31,588 nucleotides of DNA from Paramecium sonneborni (lineage: Eukaryota; Ciliophora; Oligohymenophorea; Peniculida; Parameciidae): the NCBI GenBank assembly GCA_905182985.1, contig CAJJDN010000168.1:6025-37612 (forward strand). The letters are read 5' to 3'. Below are positions 1 to 12,893 of this stretch, piece after piece. The notes beneath the pieces are model-generated. The model was not told the DNA's origin and made no database searches. It saw only the letters and a list, made by a program, of their open reading frames with translations. The position numbers were made by a program, and so were the translations under genes. Position 1 is the stretch's first letter. Every line of letters begins with the position of its first letter.

Positions 1-939
1 AATATAATCTGACTATTTTTATAAATTAATGAGTTTAGTTGCTGTATGTTATCTATATTTTTAAAATAATTCATAGCAAACCGAAAATTTACCACAAAAT
101 TACAATTTCTTTAATTTTTTTTAGTTTCTACATAATTCACAATTAAAAATGTAATAAGATCCACCAAACCACATCCAGATTCTACTTTTATCAGAATCTT
201 TACGAAAACCAAAAACACACATAAATTAAATAACTTATAATTTTTACAATGTTTAATTTTATTAGAACCAAAAACATTGTTTCTGGCTTAATTCCGGTTG
301 GTATTTGATAGTAAATTATTAATTTAAAATATAATAAATTTTTATTGATGAAATTAAATATCAAATTTTGGTAAGTATTAATATTTATGATTCGTATTAA
401 GATAAATTATTTTTTAGCTTATTGGTTTGAAAATGATTTTTCATGTAAATTCTATCTTTTATTTTATTTGAAACATTGTATTTGTGTTTCAAAAATCACT
501 TATATTTCTGTCTTTTCATCATAAAAGTAAATTTACAATAATAAAAATTGAGTATATTGTTTTTTTATTAATTAATACATATGCTGTTCTTGGTACTAAA
601 GCAAATGAACAAAGATTTACTAATTACTGTTTATGCTATTTTGTTATAGCTAAGTAGATTTCTAAAATCATATTTATCAAAATAATAGAAAAAATAAAAA
701 AACTTTTTAAACTTAAGCCTCGTGTTTGAAAATAATCCTTTTTACTCAATATCAGAGTTTTTTAATTTTGAAATCATCAAGAAAGTATATACCTAAGTAT
801 TTATTAATCTAAATTTTAAATATAAATAATCCATTTCATTTTAAAACTACTGGTAGAAATAAACAAATTATAAGATTTATCATAAAATATAAAATATCAA
901 CTTAAACTTTTTAGAATAAAATACTTAAGTCATTTTTGA
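1..939. other. AT-rich sequence, no gene seen
   Basis: Very AT-rich, with A and T runs and no frame that stands out on either strand under the ciliate code. No RNA gene or repeat was recognised. Confidence 0.5.
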
Positions 940-1509
940 GGTAACTTAATCTAAATAACTAAAAATATCAATATTATATTATTTATTATTAATTAATTTA
1001 AATCTTTATTGTAAATTTCCTAAAATTTCTTATAAATGATTAATTTTTCAGCTTAATCAATTGAAGTAAATAAGTATGCAGGTTTTTCTAATCAATATAT
1101 TAAATAATTAAAACACTATTCAAAGAATAAAAAGATATATTCTGATTAACAATTATTTGTACTTAAATCTCATTTACATCTAACAACTGATTAACTTGTT
1201 GATCTATTAAATTATCTCTATCTCATTGAAATATATTTTATTGAGGCCGTTAATCAAGTAACTACATTGATAATAGCAGAAAATTCTAGAATTCAAAATG
1301 CGGCCAACTAATCGAGTTTTAAAGATTTTAGGATTGTATCTCGTTTTATTAAATAGTTAGTTAGAAATATCTCAATTTATCATTACTACCACTTAAATAA
1401 CATATATTCAATATTCTCGAATCTTCAAGTATATGTTTTTACTTAAGACAAATGTTGCAAACAAATAAATATGATCTAAAAATATTTGTGTATTATTTAA
1501 GTCAAATGA
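940..1509 (+). pseudogene. Open frame of 190 codons, unknown, possible gene relic
   Basis: Between TGA at 937 and TGA at 1507 the ciliate-code frame is open; the first good ATG is at 1036. It includes varied, protein-like runs such as TTDQLVDLLNYLYLIEIYF and AENSRIQNAANQSSFKDF, with richer codon variety than the flanks. No domain recognised. It lies just upstream of the MIR-like stretch on the same strand and could be part of the same old gene. With TGA alone as stop in such AT-rich DNA, an open run of this length is not rare, so the call rests on composition only. Confidence 0.3.
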
Positions 1510-1667
1510 CTGTAAATATAAAAATATTTTTAAATTTCAGTGCAAATTAAGATTTATTTTATATTTAAGTAAAATTAGTTAATCAAAATAATTTTTATTT
1601 ATTAAATTTCTAGATGTTTTTTCTTTTTGCGTTAATAATTTAATTTTATGATGAAGGTTGGTTATAT

Positions 1668-2039
1668 AGGATAATAAGATATAAATGTTGGTGAATTAAT
1701 TTTAGTTTAAATTAAATTATGGGATGATTCACATTACATCCTAATGATGATTTAAGAATTGTATGCCAAGAAGATAATTTAAATGATAATATCTTTTGGT
1801 ATGTTACTAAGTATTAGTTAATATCTGAGGTTAATTATTGGTCGACTTTAAATATCTTATATATTGCATCAAAATGTAATGAGGTCTCTAATAGATGTAA
1901 TGATAATAACGGTTAAATACATTCATTATAAGTATACAAATTAAATTTTATTAAGAAATCATAATCAATTTGCCTCATAAATTATTTAATTATTAATAAA
2001 TTCCCTTTTTAAATTATTCATTTATTTTATTATATTTGA
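1668..2039 (+). pseudogene. Broken MIR/IP3-receptor-like remnant
   Basis: Two frames joined by a one-base shift near 1727 give LNYGM, then FTLHPNDDLRIVCQEDN (1728 on), then NIFWYVTKYQLISE and CNEVSNRCND, ending at TGA 2037. In order and spacing this resembles the N-terminal MIR trefoil of IP3 receptors and their relatives: YGxxIQLLH, then a Trp/Phe-Tyr-Ile/Val core with YKLRSEG, then EVN. Paramecium has a large family of such Ca2+-release channels. The TGA at 1725 and the frameshift make this a pseudogene or a sequence with errors. Similarity was judged by eye. Confidence 0.4.
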
Positions 2040-2199
2040 AATTAATTCATATTGAATTCATGATATGATTTTGAATATTAAGATGAAAGCTTTGTTTTAG
2101 TTTTCTAAGACACAACTTCCTTCATTATATCTAAGAATAAAATTAATTAATGAAAAAATTAAATATTAATAATAAATGTATAAAAATTCTAGTAAATAA

Positions 2200-2460
2200 T
2201 AAAAATAACTCTACTATTTATTGCGATGAAAAAATTCGATAATTTAAAAAAAACTGGATCTGATTGTTTTTTTAACAAAATAATTTAATAGATTTATTAA
2301 ATATTTGAGGGTAATAACTATTGTAATATGAAAAGTTAACTATTGCATAACAGTAATATGAATAATCTGATATATATGTTAACTTCTTGAAATAGATTTT
2401 TCAAATAACAATTAATAATAGATAGAAAATCCAATATAATACATGACTTTACATTCAAAA
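2200..2460 (+). pseudogene. Coding-like stretch with TGAs, weakly RIH-like
   Basis: One frame reads TIYCDEKIRQFKKNW, then past a TGA FFQQNNLIDLLNI, then past another TGA QLLQYEKLTIAQQQYEQ. The middle part recalls the R-E-Q-x-I-L-D-L-L pattern of RIH domains that follow MIR in IP3 and ryanodine receptors, which would fit its position. The match is short and the frame is interrupted twice. Confidence 0.2.
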
Positions 2461-3512
2461 TATCAATTTGATCCTAAATAATGGAGATTACTTTTGTGAA
2501 TCGTTGAAATTTAAAATTTAATTAATAATAATTGCCAACTTTAATAATATTTAAAAAAATTGATAGAGCAAGATTTCTGTCTTCGTTTTAATTTTTTAAA
2601 GAATTTACATATCTGATTCTTTGAGAAGTAATTTTCTCTCAATTAATTATGTCTCCTTTTTTGGATCTCAAAATCCTACTTTCCTAATAAAATATTTATA
2701 TAATATTTTCAATTAATTATCCTTTCTAAAACTTTTGTTTCTCTTAGTATTTTAATTTTGAATTGATAAATCAATATTAAATTGGCTAAAATTTATCAAT
2801 TAACAAAACAATTTTAATTCAAGATATGTAGTTAATAAGGATTGTAATCAAATCTCGTCAGTTTAGCAATATAAAATTTACTTAATTTCTTTAATTTCTA
2901 ATTGTTTAATACATGGTAAAAATTAGATTATTAATATTTAAATTAATATTTCCATATTTTTCAGAAGTAAAGTTTTTGGATCCTTTTTGGGGATGGGTAA
3001 CTTAATGTATACTAAAATTTCTTTAGATCCAATTTAAGAAAGCTTTACAAGTAGATCCAATAAATTGCCTATTATAATAAAGATGTATTCTTAATCGAAT
3101 TCTGTAATTAATATTATAAAATTAGTATGTCTATTTATAATTTAGTAGTGGAGGCAAAATATTCATTCAAAAATAAATAGGCATTGAGCTATAAAGGTTA
3201 ATTATAGATTTTAATCATAGATTTAAAATTTATTAAAAATTAAAAAGATGACAAGAATCACGTTTAAACAGAGGTGTTAGATATTTCAGTTATCAATTAA
3301 ACATTCTTTTCAATGAAGATCAATTTTGAATAAATAAAAAGAATTGAAATAACTAATCTAAATCAATATTGGTCTTATTGCAAGGATGAATCTAAAATAA
3401 CTTTTATTTCTATCACCTTTTGTTTAAGATGATATTAATTATCAAGATATTTTTTGTATTATTATCTATTGAATTATAATTTGAATAAATTATAAATATA
3501 ATATTTATAAAA
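2461..3512. other. AT-rich sequence, no clear gene
   Basis: Short open frames only, none convincing. No repeats or structured elements seen. It may be decayed coding, given similar relics on both sides. Confidence 0.4.
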
Positions 3513-3811
3513 CAAAAGGGTTAGGGACTAGATTCTATTATAGAAACTATTGCAATTAATGCTTATCCAATTATACTACTTTTAAACAATTAATAATTAT
3601 CATTTGTATATTATTAAAAACTTAAAATACTTTTTATAATCTTGATCATATCGAAAAGTATAGTCATCAAGTAATCTATTCAATATGATAAGTGATGAGG
3701 AGATTATTTGATTTAACCCAATTAGGAATTAAAAGAAAGATCATTGAGGAAATTCACAGATTAATGAGACTATTATTTAATTAAATATATGTAAAAATAA
3801 GGAATTTTTGA
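3513..3811 (+). pseudogene. Two short coding-like fragments
   Basis: A frame up to TGA 3693 reads QKGQGLDSIIETIAINAYPI. A second frame, starting at ATG 3695 and ending at TGA 3809, reads MRRLFDLTQLGIKRKIIEEI and continues with HRLMRLLFNQ. Both have the mixed residue content of real helices, but they are short and in different frames. They could be parts of the same broken gene as the 1.7-kb remnant. No domain recognised. Confidence 0.22.
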
Positions 3812-4862
3812 TTTGAATAATAATTATGATATTAATTTTTTCAAACATATTTTTTTACATCTTATGAAGATTTACTCTTCAAAATATTCAACATAAAGAG
3901 AAATCAATAGATATCTTAAAAAAATATTAGATATAATCATCTGTCAATATTTATCATTGAATCTTTTGTTGTCTCTTTCTCCAATACTACCTTAAATATT
4001 TATTAAAGTGTGAAAGTATTCTGCTGATATTATTCTAGAAAATTGCAAAAGAATGATTAATAAAATAAACTTATCTATATATTCTTAGATAAAAATGAGA
4101 AGATTTTATCAGGCTACTTATAAAATAAACCTTAATAATTATTGCAAATTATGTCCAAAAATGAATTGAATATTTTATTTTTAATATAAAATATCGCAAG
4201 TACCTTCATTCATTTTTGAATTTACTATTGGATAATGCTTAGAATAACAATCAAAAATGAAATATCTCCCATTATTAAAATTATTCTAAAACATTTTATA
4301 ATGAAGGAATTCTAAAATAAGAGGCAAATTTATCAATAACCCAAAGCTTAGTCACAAATATGAAATATTCTATTTTTACAGTAAGTTAATGATCATTCGA
4401 ATTTTTTAATATTTCAATAATTTTTATAAAATTAAGAATCAAAAATTTAAATCAGGTAAAACCGATTTTGACAAAAGCTTCTAAAATTTATCCTTAATAT
4501 TTAGAAATTCGATCTCTTATTCTATTTAATTTCTTTATCTAAATAATCCTTTCTATTAAATAAATAAATTTTTTGAATTTTAATACACATTCATACTATC
4601 TCTTCTAACTTTAATTTTCTCTATTCTAATTAAACTATCTTTTTTTATAATTAACTTTTCGCAATATTCATTTGTAACTCATCCCTCATACTCATTTATA
4701 ATAACAATATTTTTTATTAATTATTAGTTCCTTTACAAAAATCTATTAAAATTTATAATTGCACCATTTAAAATGATTATGCATTTGATCATAATATTAA
4801 ATAATAGGAGGTTAAATTACATTTATTTTATCCAAAATTTTTGTTCATCTCGATTCCAAACA
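3812..4862. other. AT-rich sequence, no clear gene
   Basis: No frame or repeat stands out. T-rich runs around 4500-4700 on the + strand do not resemble coding on that strand. Confidence 0.4.
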
Positions 4863-5716
4863 TAAAGGCTATTATTTACTTAATAAAATTAAAGAGGCAT
4901 CATTGGTATTAATATCTCTATTATTTAGTGTTTGAAGTTAATTATAGGTATTCATTTAGGAAAGCCATCTACATCTAAAGATTAAAATATTTTATGAGTA
5001 GAAAATCAAAGATTTATTCTATATTTTAATTCTAGTTAATAAATTTATTAGTTAGCATTCAATAAATACAAAGACTATAAGAAAATGAAAATGGCTGCTG
5101 AGTAACTTGAATGTTCTTCTAAAATCAAATCCAATATAGACTAAATATAAAGATATGAAGTATCATATTAGAAATGTCAATTATGCATAATTTGTCATTA
5201 TATTATAATAGATAATTAAAGGATGAAATATATATTCATGTGAATAAGATGAGATTGATAGAAATCAAATGATCCTATACTTTCATTAAGATATAATATA
5301 AGAGGTAGGTTATTAAATAACGGTAAGATATATACTATAACACAGTAATATATATATAATAAGGTTAATTAATCATGCCAATTACAATAAGATTATGTAG
5401 ATAATGGAAATAAGATAATACAAGGATTGAATGAACTAATATCAAATCAAAAGAATGGGAAAAACATAAAGAAAAACTGAGAGCCATAAAGCCTAACTAA
5501 GAAGAGGAACTAGAAAGAATTAAGAAGAACTAAAAAATGTAGGTTAAAAGAATTTACTATAAAAGAGAGAAACTAAGTAAACGAACTAAACTAATTGCTA
5601 ATCTTATGTATACATAGGATAAAGTGAAAAAATATAATAGAATTAATACGAGCATTGAGTATATTTATTATTTATTAAGAAATATCCTTTTTAACAATTT
5701 ATTAGGATCAATTTGA
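4863..5716 (+). pseudogene. Decayed coding-like region with several in-frame TGAs
   Basis: Frame starting 4863 runs through GIHLGKPSTSKDQNIL, a TGA at 4995, then ENQRFILYFNSSQQIYQLAF and MAAEQLECSSKIKSNIDQIQ to TGA 5241. A second frame from ATG 5249 has TGAs at 5270 and 5432, then a basic, helix-like run beginning EWEKHKEKLRAIKPNQEEEL, ending at TGA 5714. Continuous protein-like reading on both sides of single TGAs is what a decayed gene looks like. No family recognised. The K/E-rich end may be only purine bias. Confidence 0.3.
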
Positions 5717-7043
5717 CAAACAGAGCATTCATCTCAAACTATAGAATTATCATCATCACACTGTTCAATTTTTACATTCATCTAATTAAAAAATCTAACC
5801 TAAATATTCATAATTGCTTTTTTTAATAAACTTGGTATTGTTCATTAAACAATTAAGGAAGAGTATCTTGGACTTTACTTTTCTCAATTACTTTCAATTT
5901 AAGACTTCCTAAATAATTTATAATATTCATTATCACTATCTTCAGAATAATCTTTTAGGTGATGAATAAAAATTAACAATTAAACATTATTATCATGCTT
6001 AAACCTTTTTTAAAAATTATTAGTTCTATTGAAGAATTCCATTCATATCAAATTTATGAAATATTTATAAAGCTTTATAAAAGTTATTTATTTGTTTAAT
6101 ATGATACAAAATATATCTTATGCATTATGAATTCAAATTAGATAGATGAATTTAGAATGAATAATTTTTTTTATGTTATTAATTACAATATATTCAAATA
6201 ATTTAAATCAACCCATTTTAATTAATCGTAAAAATTCAATCATTGTTATTTAATTCAATATTTAAGCAAGTGCTTCAGAAAAAAATCCTTAGTTAGGCCT
6301 AAAGAATATATTTCAGGAATATTTATTAAAGCTTTAACAATAAATCCTATAAAATGCTTATTTAAACAAAGGTGAATTCCTTTTTAAGCTCTGGTAATAA
6401 ATTTTCTAAATTAAGAATTCCTCATTAGGATATTAGAGGGAAGGCAATAATATTAAATTTATTTTAAAATGCATATTATAATAAGGGTATGCAATATTGA
6501 ATTAATCTAGGTTTTATTTGAATTTAAAATTAGAAAGGCCTAAAATCAAAATGAAGAAGAGATGTTAAAAATTTTAGCTATTTTTAAATTGATTATTGTT
6601 TTTAAAATCAATTTTGATTAAGGGCAGCTTTTTTGTACCCTCAATTATATTCAATATTGGTTTTATCACTAATTTCAATTTTTGATATCTAAACTTTTTA
6701 TCACCTTTCACTTGATAATATGAAGATTATAATTATATATTCTATATATTTAATTCATTTGAGTAATTAAAAAGCTTTAAATTTAATTCTGATATTTTTA
6801 CTAATTTACAGGTGATATTTTTAATATATTCATTTACAAGATAATATATCTACAATTCCCTTAAATTATGTATTAAATTTCCAACCTTCTAATCAAGATT
6901 TATCTACAAATATATTATTTTTATCATTTTATTAATAATAAAAATTATTTTCTTTAACTTTTAATTTATAATCTCTAATAATAAACCTTAAAATCAATAT
7001 ACTTAACTAATTTAGATGATCAATCTAAAATCGTCTGATCTTT
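5717..7043. other. AT-rich sequence, no clear gene
   Basis: No convincing frame, RNA or repeat. Ends in the T12 run that opens the first duplicated segment. Confidence 0.4.
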
Positions 7044-8085
7044 AATTTTTTTTTTTTCGAAATCTAAATTTTTCGTTAAATTATAGAAAAACATAAACTA
7101 AATCATATTTTATACAAAGAATAAGTAAATAAAATTTTGGTTTTAACAACCAAAAGTAATTCATTTTAAATGGAATTGTTTTTAGATAATCAGAAAATCT
7201 GTAGATTTAATTTATTAAAAAGTTTTGGTAAGTTTAGCATATTTTTGGATTTTGATTGAGTTTCATTACTAACGAAATATTGGCATTATAATTCTTAATC
7301 ATTAAATCAAAGACTCGTCAACTCTTATTTAACTTCAAAGAAATTGCGTCAAAGGAGTAATAAAATGATATCATATATATTTCCCTTAAAATTATATTCC
7401 ATCATGATAAACACTGCTTTAAAAAAATGAATAAGTTGTGAATTTGGGATGATTTATATATCAACAAAAATAATTTAGATTTATAACTTAGAATATATTA
7501 TTGATTTTAATTAAGAAATTAAGGATATTTTAAATTTATGTTATGTTTTTGGAGTGTGATGATGGTTTTGATAATTTTGGATTTCAAATTAGTTTTTTAT
7601 TTGAAATAAATTATATCAACCCAAGTTGGATATTTCACGTCAAAAAAATTACTAAAATGAAAAGCTATTACAAAATAAGAGTAAAAATTTAATTGAATTT
7701 TTAAATTATAGATAACAATATAAATAAATGAAATCAACTTAGAAATTAAGAAATATCATTAAAATGGATGAATATAAATTAAGATAAATTCTACAAAATG
7801 GATCGATTATTGTGCAGCCGAACAGAAAATTTTGCTTTATTTATATTGATTTAAATATATCATTTCTGATAGATTGTTTATTTATTTATAATTTGTACAT
7901 TGAGCTTATTTATTTTACAAATGCTGCTATATTTTTAATAAATTACATAATGATATACTTTATTAATTTTAGTTAAATAATGGAAATAATTATAGTAGCA
8001 TAATGAACTGATGATTTATTAATAATAATTTATGAAGTATTTCGACTGTTATTAATTTTATTTTATTAAATAATATTTTATCAAA
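7044..8085. other. AT-rich sequence, no clear gene (first half of the 1540-base repeat)
   Basis: Contains some less AT-rich patches (for example around 7300-7345), but I saw no stable reading frame. The same bases recur at 8585-9626. Confidence 0.4.
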
Positions 8086-10124
8086 ATGGAAATTTTCATT
8101 AGCAAAAAAATAGCAATTCAGTACTTGCTAAAGAGCTTGCATCAGAGATAGAATATTTACAATAAAACTTAGTCTACAGTAAATTTAATTAAGCTATTTA
8201 AATGCAAATAAATACAATTGCTGATCAGATTATTCTTTATTTAAAACACTAATAATATTTATGATCACTCTCTTTAAGAAATGTATAATATTAATTCCTA
8301 ATAAATCAAAAAAATAATTATCTATTTTTCAGCTATTAAATTGTCTTCTAATAGGAAAAGTCTTTAATCAGATCCTTATTTTAAAAAAGAAGTGGAAAGA
8401 TGAATTAAATTAGACAATAATACTGTTTTTGATAATAAAAGTGATATGATTGTTGAAAAAGAATTCAAGCATGAATGTACTTATAAATTTTAACTAATAT
8501 CTAATAGATTTATGGTAAGAAATAGACTTTATATTAAAAGATTAATAAATAACAGTCTATATTTCAATAGAATAAGTATAAAANAATTTTTTTTTTTTCG
8601 AAATCTAAATTTTTCGTTAAATTATAGAAAAACATAAACTAAATCATATTTTATACAAAGAATAAGTAAATAAAATTTTGGTTTTAACAACCAAAAGTAA
8701 TTCATTTTAAATGGAATTGTTTTTAGATAATCAGAAAATCTGTAGATTTAATTTATTAAAAAGTTTTGGTAAGTTTAGCATATTTTTGGATTTTGATTGA
8801 GTTTCATTACTAACGAAATATTGGCATTATAATTCTTAATCATTAAATCAAAGACTCGTCAACTCTTATTTAACTTCAAAGAAATTGCGTCAAAGGAGTA
8901 ATAAAATGATATCATATATATTTCCCTTAAAATTATATTCCATCATGATAAACACTGCTTTAAAAAAATGAATAAGTTGTGAATTTGGGATGATTTATAT
9001 ATCAACAAAAATAATTTAGATTTATAACTTAGAATATATTATTGATTTTAATTAAGAAATTAAGGATATTTTAAATTTATGTTATGTTTTTGGAGTGTGA
9101 TGATGGTTTTGATAATTTTGGATTTCAAATTAGTTTTTTATTTGAAATAAATTATATCAACCCAAGTTGGATATTTCACGTCAAAAAAATTACTAAAATG
9201 AAAAGCTATTACAAAATAAGAGTAAAAATTTAATTGAATTTTTAAATTATAGATAACAATATAAATAAATGAAATCAACTTAGAAATTAAGAAATATCAT
9301 TAAAATGGATGAATATAAATTAAGATAAATTCTACAAAATGGATCGATTATTGTGCAGCCGAACAGAAAATTTTGCTTTATTTATATTGATTTAAATATA
9401 TCATTTCTGATAGATTGTTTATTTATTTATAATTTGTACATTGAGCTTATTTATTTTACAAATGCTGCTATATTTTTAATAAATTACATAATGATATACT
9501 TTATTAATTTTAGTTAAATAATGGAAATAATTATAGTAGCATAATGAACTGATGATTTATTAATAATAATTTATGAAGTATTTCGACTGTTATTAATTTT
9601 ATTTTATTAAATAATATTTTATCAAAATGGAAATTTTCATTAGCAAAAAAATAGCAATTCAGTACTTGCTAAAGAGCTTGCATCAGAGATAGAATATTTA
9701 CAATAAAACTTAGTCTACAGTAAATTTAATTAAGCTATTTAAATGCAAATAAATACAATTGCTGATCAGATTATTCTTTATTTAAAACACTAATAATATT
9801 TATGATCACTCTCTTTAAGAAATGTATAATATTAATTCCTAATAAATCAAAAAAATAATTATCTATTTTTCAGCTATTAAATTGTCTTCTAATAGGAAAA
9901 GTCTTTAATCAGATCCTTATTTTAAAAAAGAAGTGGAAAGATGAATTAAATTAGACAATAATACTGTTTTTGATAATAAAAGTGATATGATTGTTGAAAA
10001 AGAATTCAAGCATGAATGTACTTATAAATTTTAACTAATATCTAATAGATTTATGGTAAGAAATAGACTTTATATTAAAAGATTAATAAATAACAGTCTA
10101 TATTTCAATAGAATAAGTATAAAA
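7044..10124. repeat. 1540-base direct repeat split by a single N (assembly overlap)
   Basis: The copy at 7044-8583 and the copy at 8585-10124 are each 1540 bases and matched in every stretch I compared, including the T12 run at their start. The N at 8584 lies exactly between them. Sequence before copy 1 and after copy 2 is unique. This is what an unmerged overlap between two contigs looks like. Any gene remnant here should be counted once. Confidence 0.92.
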
Positions 10125-10214
10125 TTATTTACAACTTCATTTTAAATAACAGATAAATTTCTTATCAAATCTTTAAGATCTCTTCAAAGTTAGGGGATAA
10201 GTTATCTTCACTGA
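9627..10214 (+). pseudogene. Coding-like frame interrupted by one TGA
   Basis: The frame from ATG 9627 reads MEIFISKKIAIQYLLKSLHQ and on to SSNRKSLQSDPYFKKEVER, meets TGA at 9942, then continues in the same frame (KLDNNTVFDNKSDMIVEKEF, then KHECTYKF and SLRSLQSQGISYLH) to TGA 10212. The first part also appears at 8086-8403 in the other copy of the assembly overlap. The pattern suggests a gene relic, perhaps the same one as the fragments on either side. No domain recognised. Confidence 0.33.
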
Positions 10215-10696
10215 AGGTAAAATTAGAACTTATAAAATTGATTAAGATAATTAGTTTTTCTAATTCTTATAAAAGTGCTATTAGATCTCTAATATTATTG
10301 GAGTCTTTTAAATTAAGTTTAAACTAATAAGATTAAAAAAGAGTTTAAACTAAAGGATTCTGTGACTACTTCTCCATAACAGAAAAAAATTTTAATATAA
10401 TTCAAAATTTTTTGAATCTAAATATAAATAAAAAGGATAGATTTATTGTTGAAAATTATCACCTTTTTGAAGATATATAAAATTTAACAAATAAATAGAC
10501 CATTAAATTAGTTAATATCTATTTAAACAATAAAATCTCGATGTCAAGAATTTATTACACATTGATGAGAGATTTTTTATTTTACAAGAATATTAAAACA
10601 ATAATTAGCAGATTTATAATTTTGATAAAACTTAATGAATTACAAGATTTATCAGGTAACGTAGAGTAAAAATGTACAAATTGTGCAAACTTATGA
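10016..10696 (+). pseudogene. Open frame of 227 codons, helix-rich, possible gene relic
   Basis: Among the longest ciliate-code open frames seen in the left part of the window. It includes KLSSLKVKLELIKLIKI, TKGFCDYFSITEKNFNIIQN, RFIVENYHLFEDIQNL and RIYYTLMRDFLFYKNIKTII. The helical pattern and order are loosely like the alpha-solenoid of large Ca2+-release channels, but I cannot align it with confidence. A shift of +1 near 10660 would join it to the next frame. It overlaps the 9627 frame at its start. Confidence 0.33.
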
Positions 10697-11653
10697 AGGC
10701 AAGGAGTACTAAAAAAATTTTTTATATGAAAGATACGATCTGAAAAATAATCATCATTCTTTAGGGGATAAGATAACAGTTACAATATTTAATTTTTTAA
10801 ATGGGTAGGATGAATACGATAATGATTAGAAAATAAGTTATATTAGATAATTTCGTAATAAACCATCATAAATAATGAAGATCTTACAAGAGAGAGCCAA
10901 AATTCTATATTAATAGTTTCCTTTTAATCAAGGTTTCAAAGGAAATAAATTGAATGTTTATAGGTGAATCAAATGTTAAGTTTATCGAAAGCTTTATTTA
11001 TTAATCAAACTCTTGGGCACATTTTTGTTAGTTTATGAAATTCCAAAAGAAAATTCATTAGGAATTAGGCCTATACAGTAATATTAATGTAAGAGAATTT
11101 ATTCAGATTTTATGCTTAACATTATAATGTGATCCCATATAAATACTTAATAATTATTAAAATCTCCGTTTTTAAGTAGAAATCCAAAATTGTTTTAATT
11201 ATTTTTTTACAACTAAACAAAGAGATAGTTATTATCTCTAATACTTAATGCCTTAATTTCGAAAATATAAGGATTCTAAAATTAGAAAGATTTTGTGATG
11301 TTTTGTAATTTGCCTTTTAAAATTCTGAGAAATCAACTATTAAATAGTATCTATTATATATATTCATCTTATAAAATTTAATTATAGGTACAGTAATCTT
11401 ATTAAGGAGCTTAGAGTGTGAATATATATAATAACATAATTCTATCATTAGAATTAAGACCAATATTGTAGGATAGTTGATCTGGTATTACACTTATCGA
11501 AATATTTCTAATGATTTAACTTTATTGATAATAGTGATAACCTTTTATAATTCACAAATGTGTGAAAAATATCACAGAAGATAGTATTTGATTTTAAAGA
11601 TCTCTAGATTTCGAAAATTATATTCAAATAAATAGAAATAAATAAAAAAGTGA
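10626..11653 (+). pseudogene. Chain of overlapping frame-shifted coding-like frames
   Basis: Three frames follow one another on the + strand. The first (10626-10967) includes YEGKEYQKNFLYERYDLKNN. The second (10954-11298) includes GESNVKFIESFIYQSNSWAH and NVREFIQILCLTLQCDPIQI; a 31-base GT...AG segment (10932-10962) could splice it to the first in frame. The third (11039-11653, 205 codons) includes RILKLERFCDVLQFAFQNSE and NIVGQLIWYYTYRNISNDL. Their content is protein-like, with Trp and Cys in place, but at least one frameshift is needed. The stretch from 10691 to 11653 recurs at 11793-12755 as assembly overlap. Confidence 0.33.
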
Positions 11654-12893
11654 AAAAATTAATGATATCCAAATTAAAATAGAATATATTAAATATCTTA
11701 AGGTCTCTAAAAGATCTACACCATAAAATGATAAGAAGAGGATTTAGTTCCGATAATCTCTATCAAAGTGAAGTAGTTTTATTAAAAAAAANTTATGAAG
11801 GCAAGGAGTACTAAAAAAATTTTTTATATGAAAGATACGATCTGAAAAATAATCATCATTCTTTAGGGGATAAGATAACAGTTACAATATTTAATTTTTT
11901 AAATGGGTAGGATGAATACGATAATGATTAGAAAATAAGTTATATTAGATAATTTCGTAATAAACCATCATAAATAATGAAGATCTTACAAGAGAGAGCC
12001 AAAATTCTATATTAATAGTTTCCTTTTAATCAAGGTTTCAAAGGAAATAAATTGAATGTTTATAGGTGAATCAAATGTTAAGTTTATCGAAAGCTTTATT
12101 TATTAATCAAACTCTTGGGCACATTTTTGTTAGTTTATGAAATTCCAAAAGAAAATTCATTAGGAATTAGGCCTATACAGTAATATTAATGTAAGAGAAT
12201 TTATTCAGATTTTATGCTTAACATTATAATGTGATCCCATATAAATACTTAATAATTATTAAAATCTCCGTTTTTAAGTAGAAATCCAAAATTGTTTTAA
12301 TTATTTTTTTACAACTAAACAAAGAGATAGTTATTATCTCTAATACTTAATGCCTTAATTTCGAAAATATAAGGATTCTAAAATTAGAAAGATTTTGTGA
12401 TGTTTTGTAATTTGCCTTTTAAAATTCTGAGAAATCAACTATTAAATAGTATCTATTATATATATTCATCTTATAAAATTTAATTATAGGTACAGTAATC
12501 TTATTAAGGAGCTTAGAGTGTGAATATATATAATAACATAATTCTATCATTAGAATTAAGACCAATATTGTAGGATAGTTGATCTGGTATTACACTTATC
12601 GAAATATTTCTAATGATTTAACTTTATTGATAATAGTGATAACCTTTTATAATTCACAAATGTGTGAAAAATATCACAGAAGATAGTATTTGATTTTAAA
12701 GATCTCTAGATTTCGAAAATTATATTCAAATAAATAGAAATAAATAAAAAAGTGAAAAAATTAATGATATCCAAATTAAAATAGAATATATTAAATATCT
12801 TAAGGTCTCTAAAAGATCTACACCATAAAATGATAAGAAGAGGATTTAGTTCCGATAATCTCTATCAAAGTGAAGTAGTTTTATTAAAAAAAA
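10691..12893. repeat. 1101-base direct repeat split by a single N (assembly overlap)
   Basis: Copies at 10691-11791 and 11793-12893 have equal length and matched in all stretches compared; the N at 11792 separates them. Copy 1 ends in a run of A. The copies carry the same broken coding-like frames, so the second set is not independent evidence of a gene family. Confidence 0.92.
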
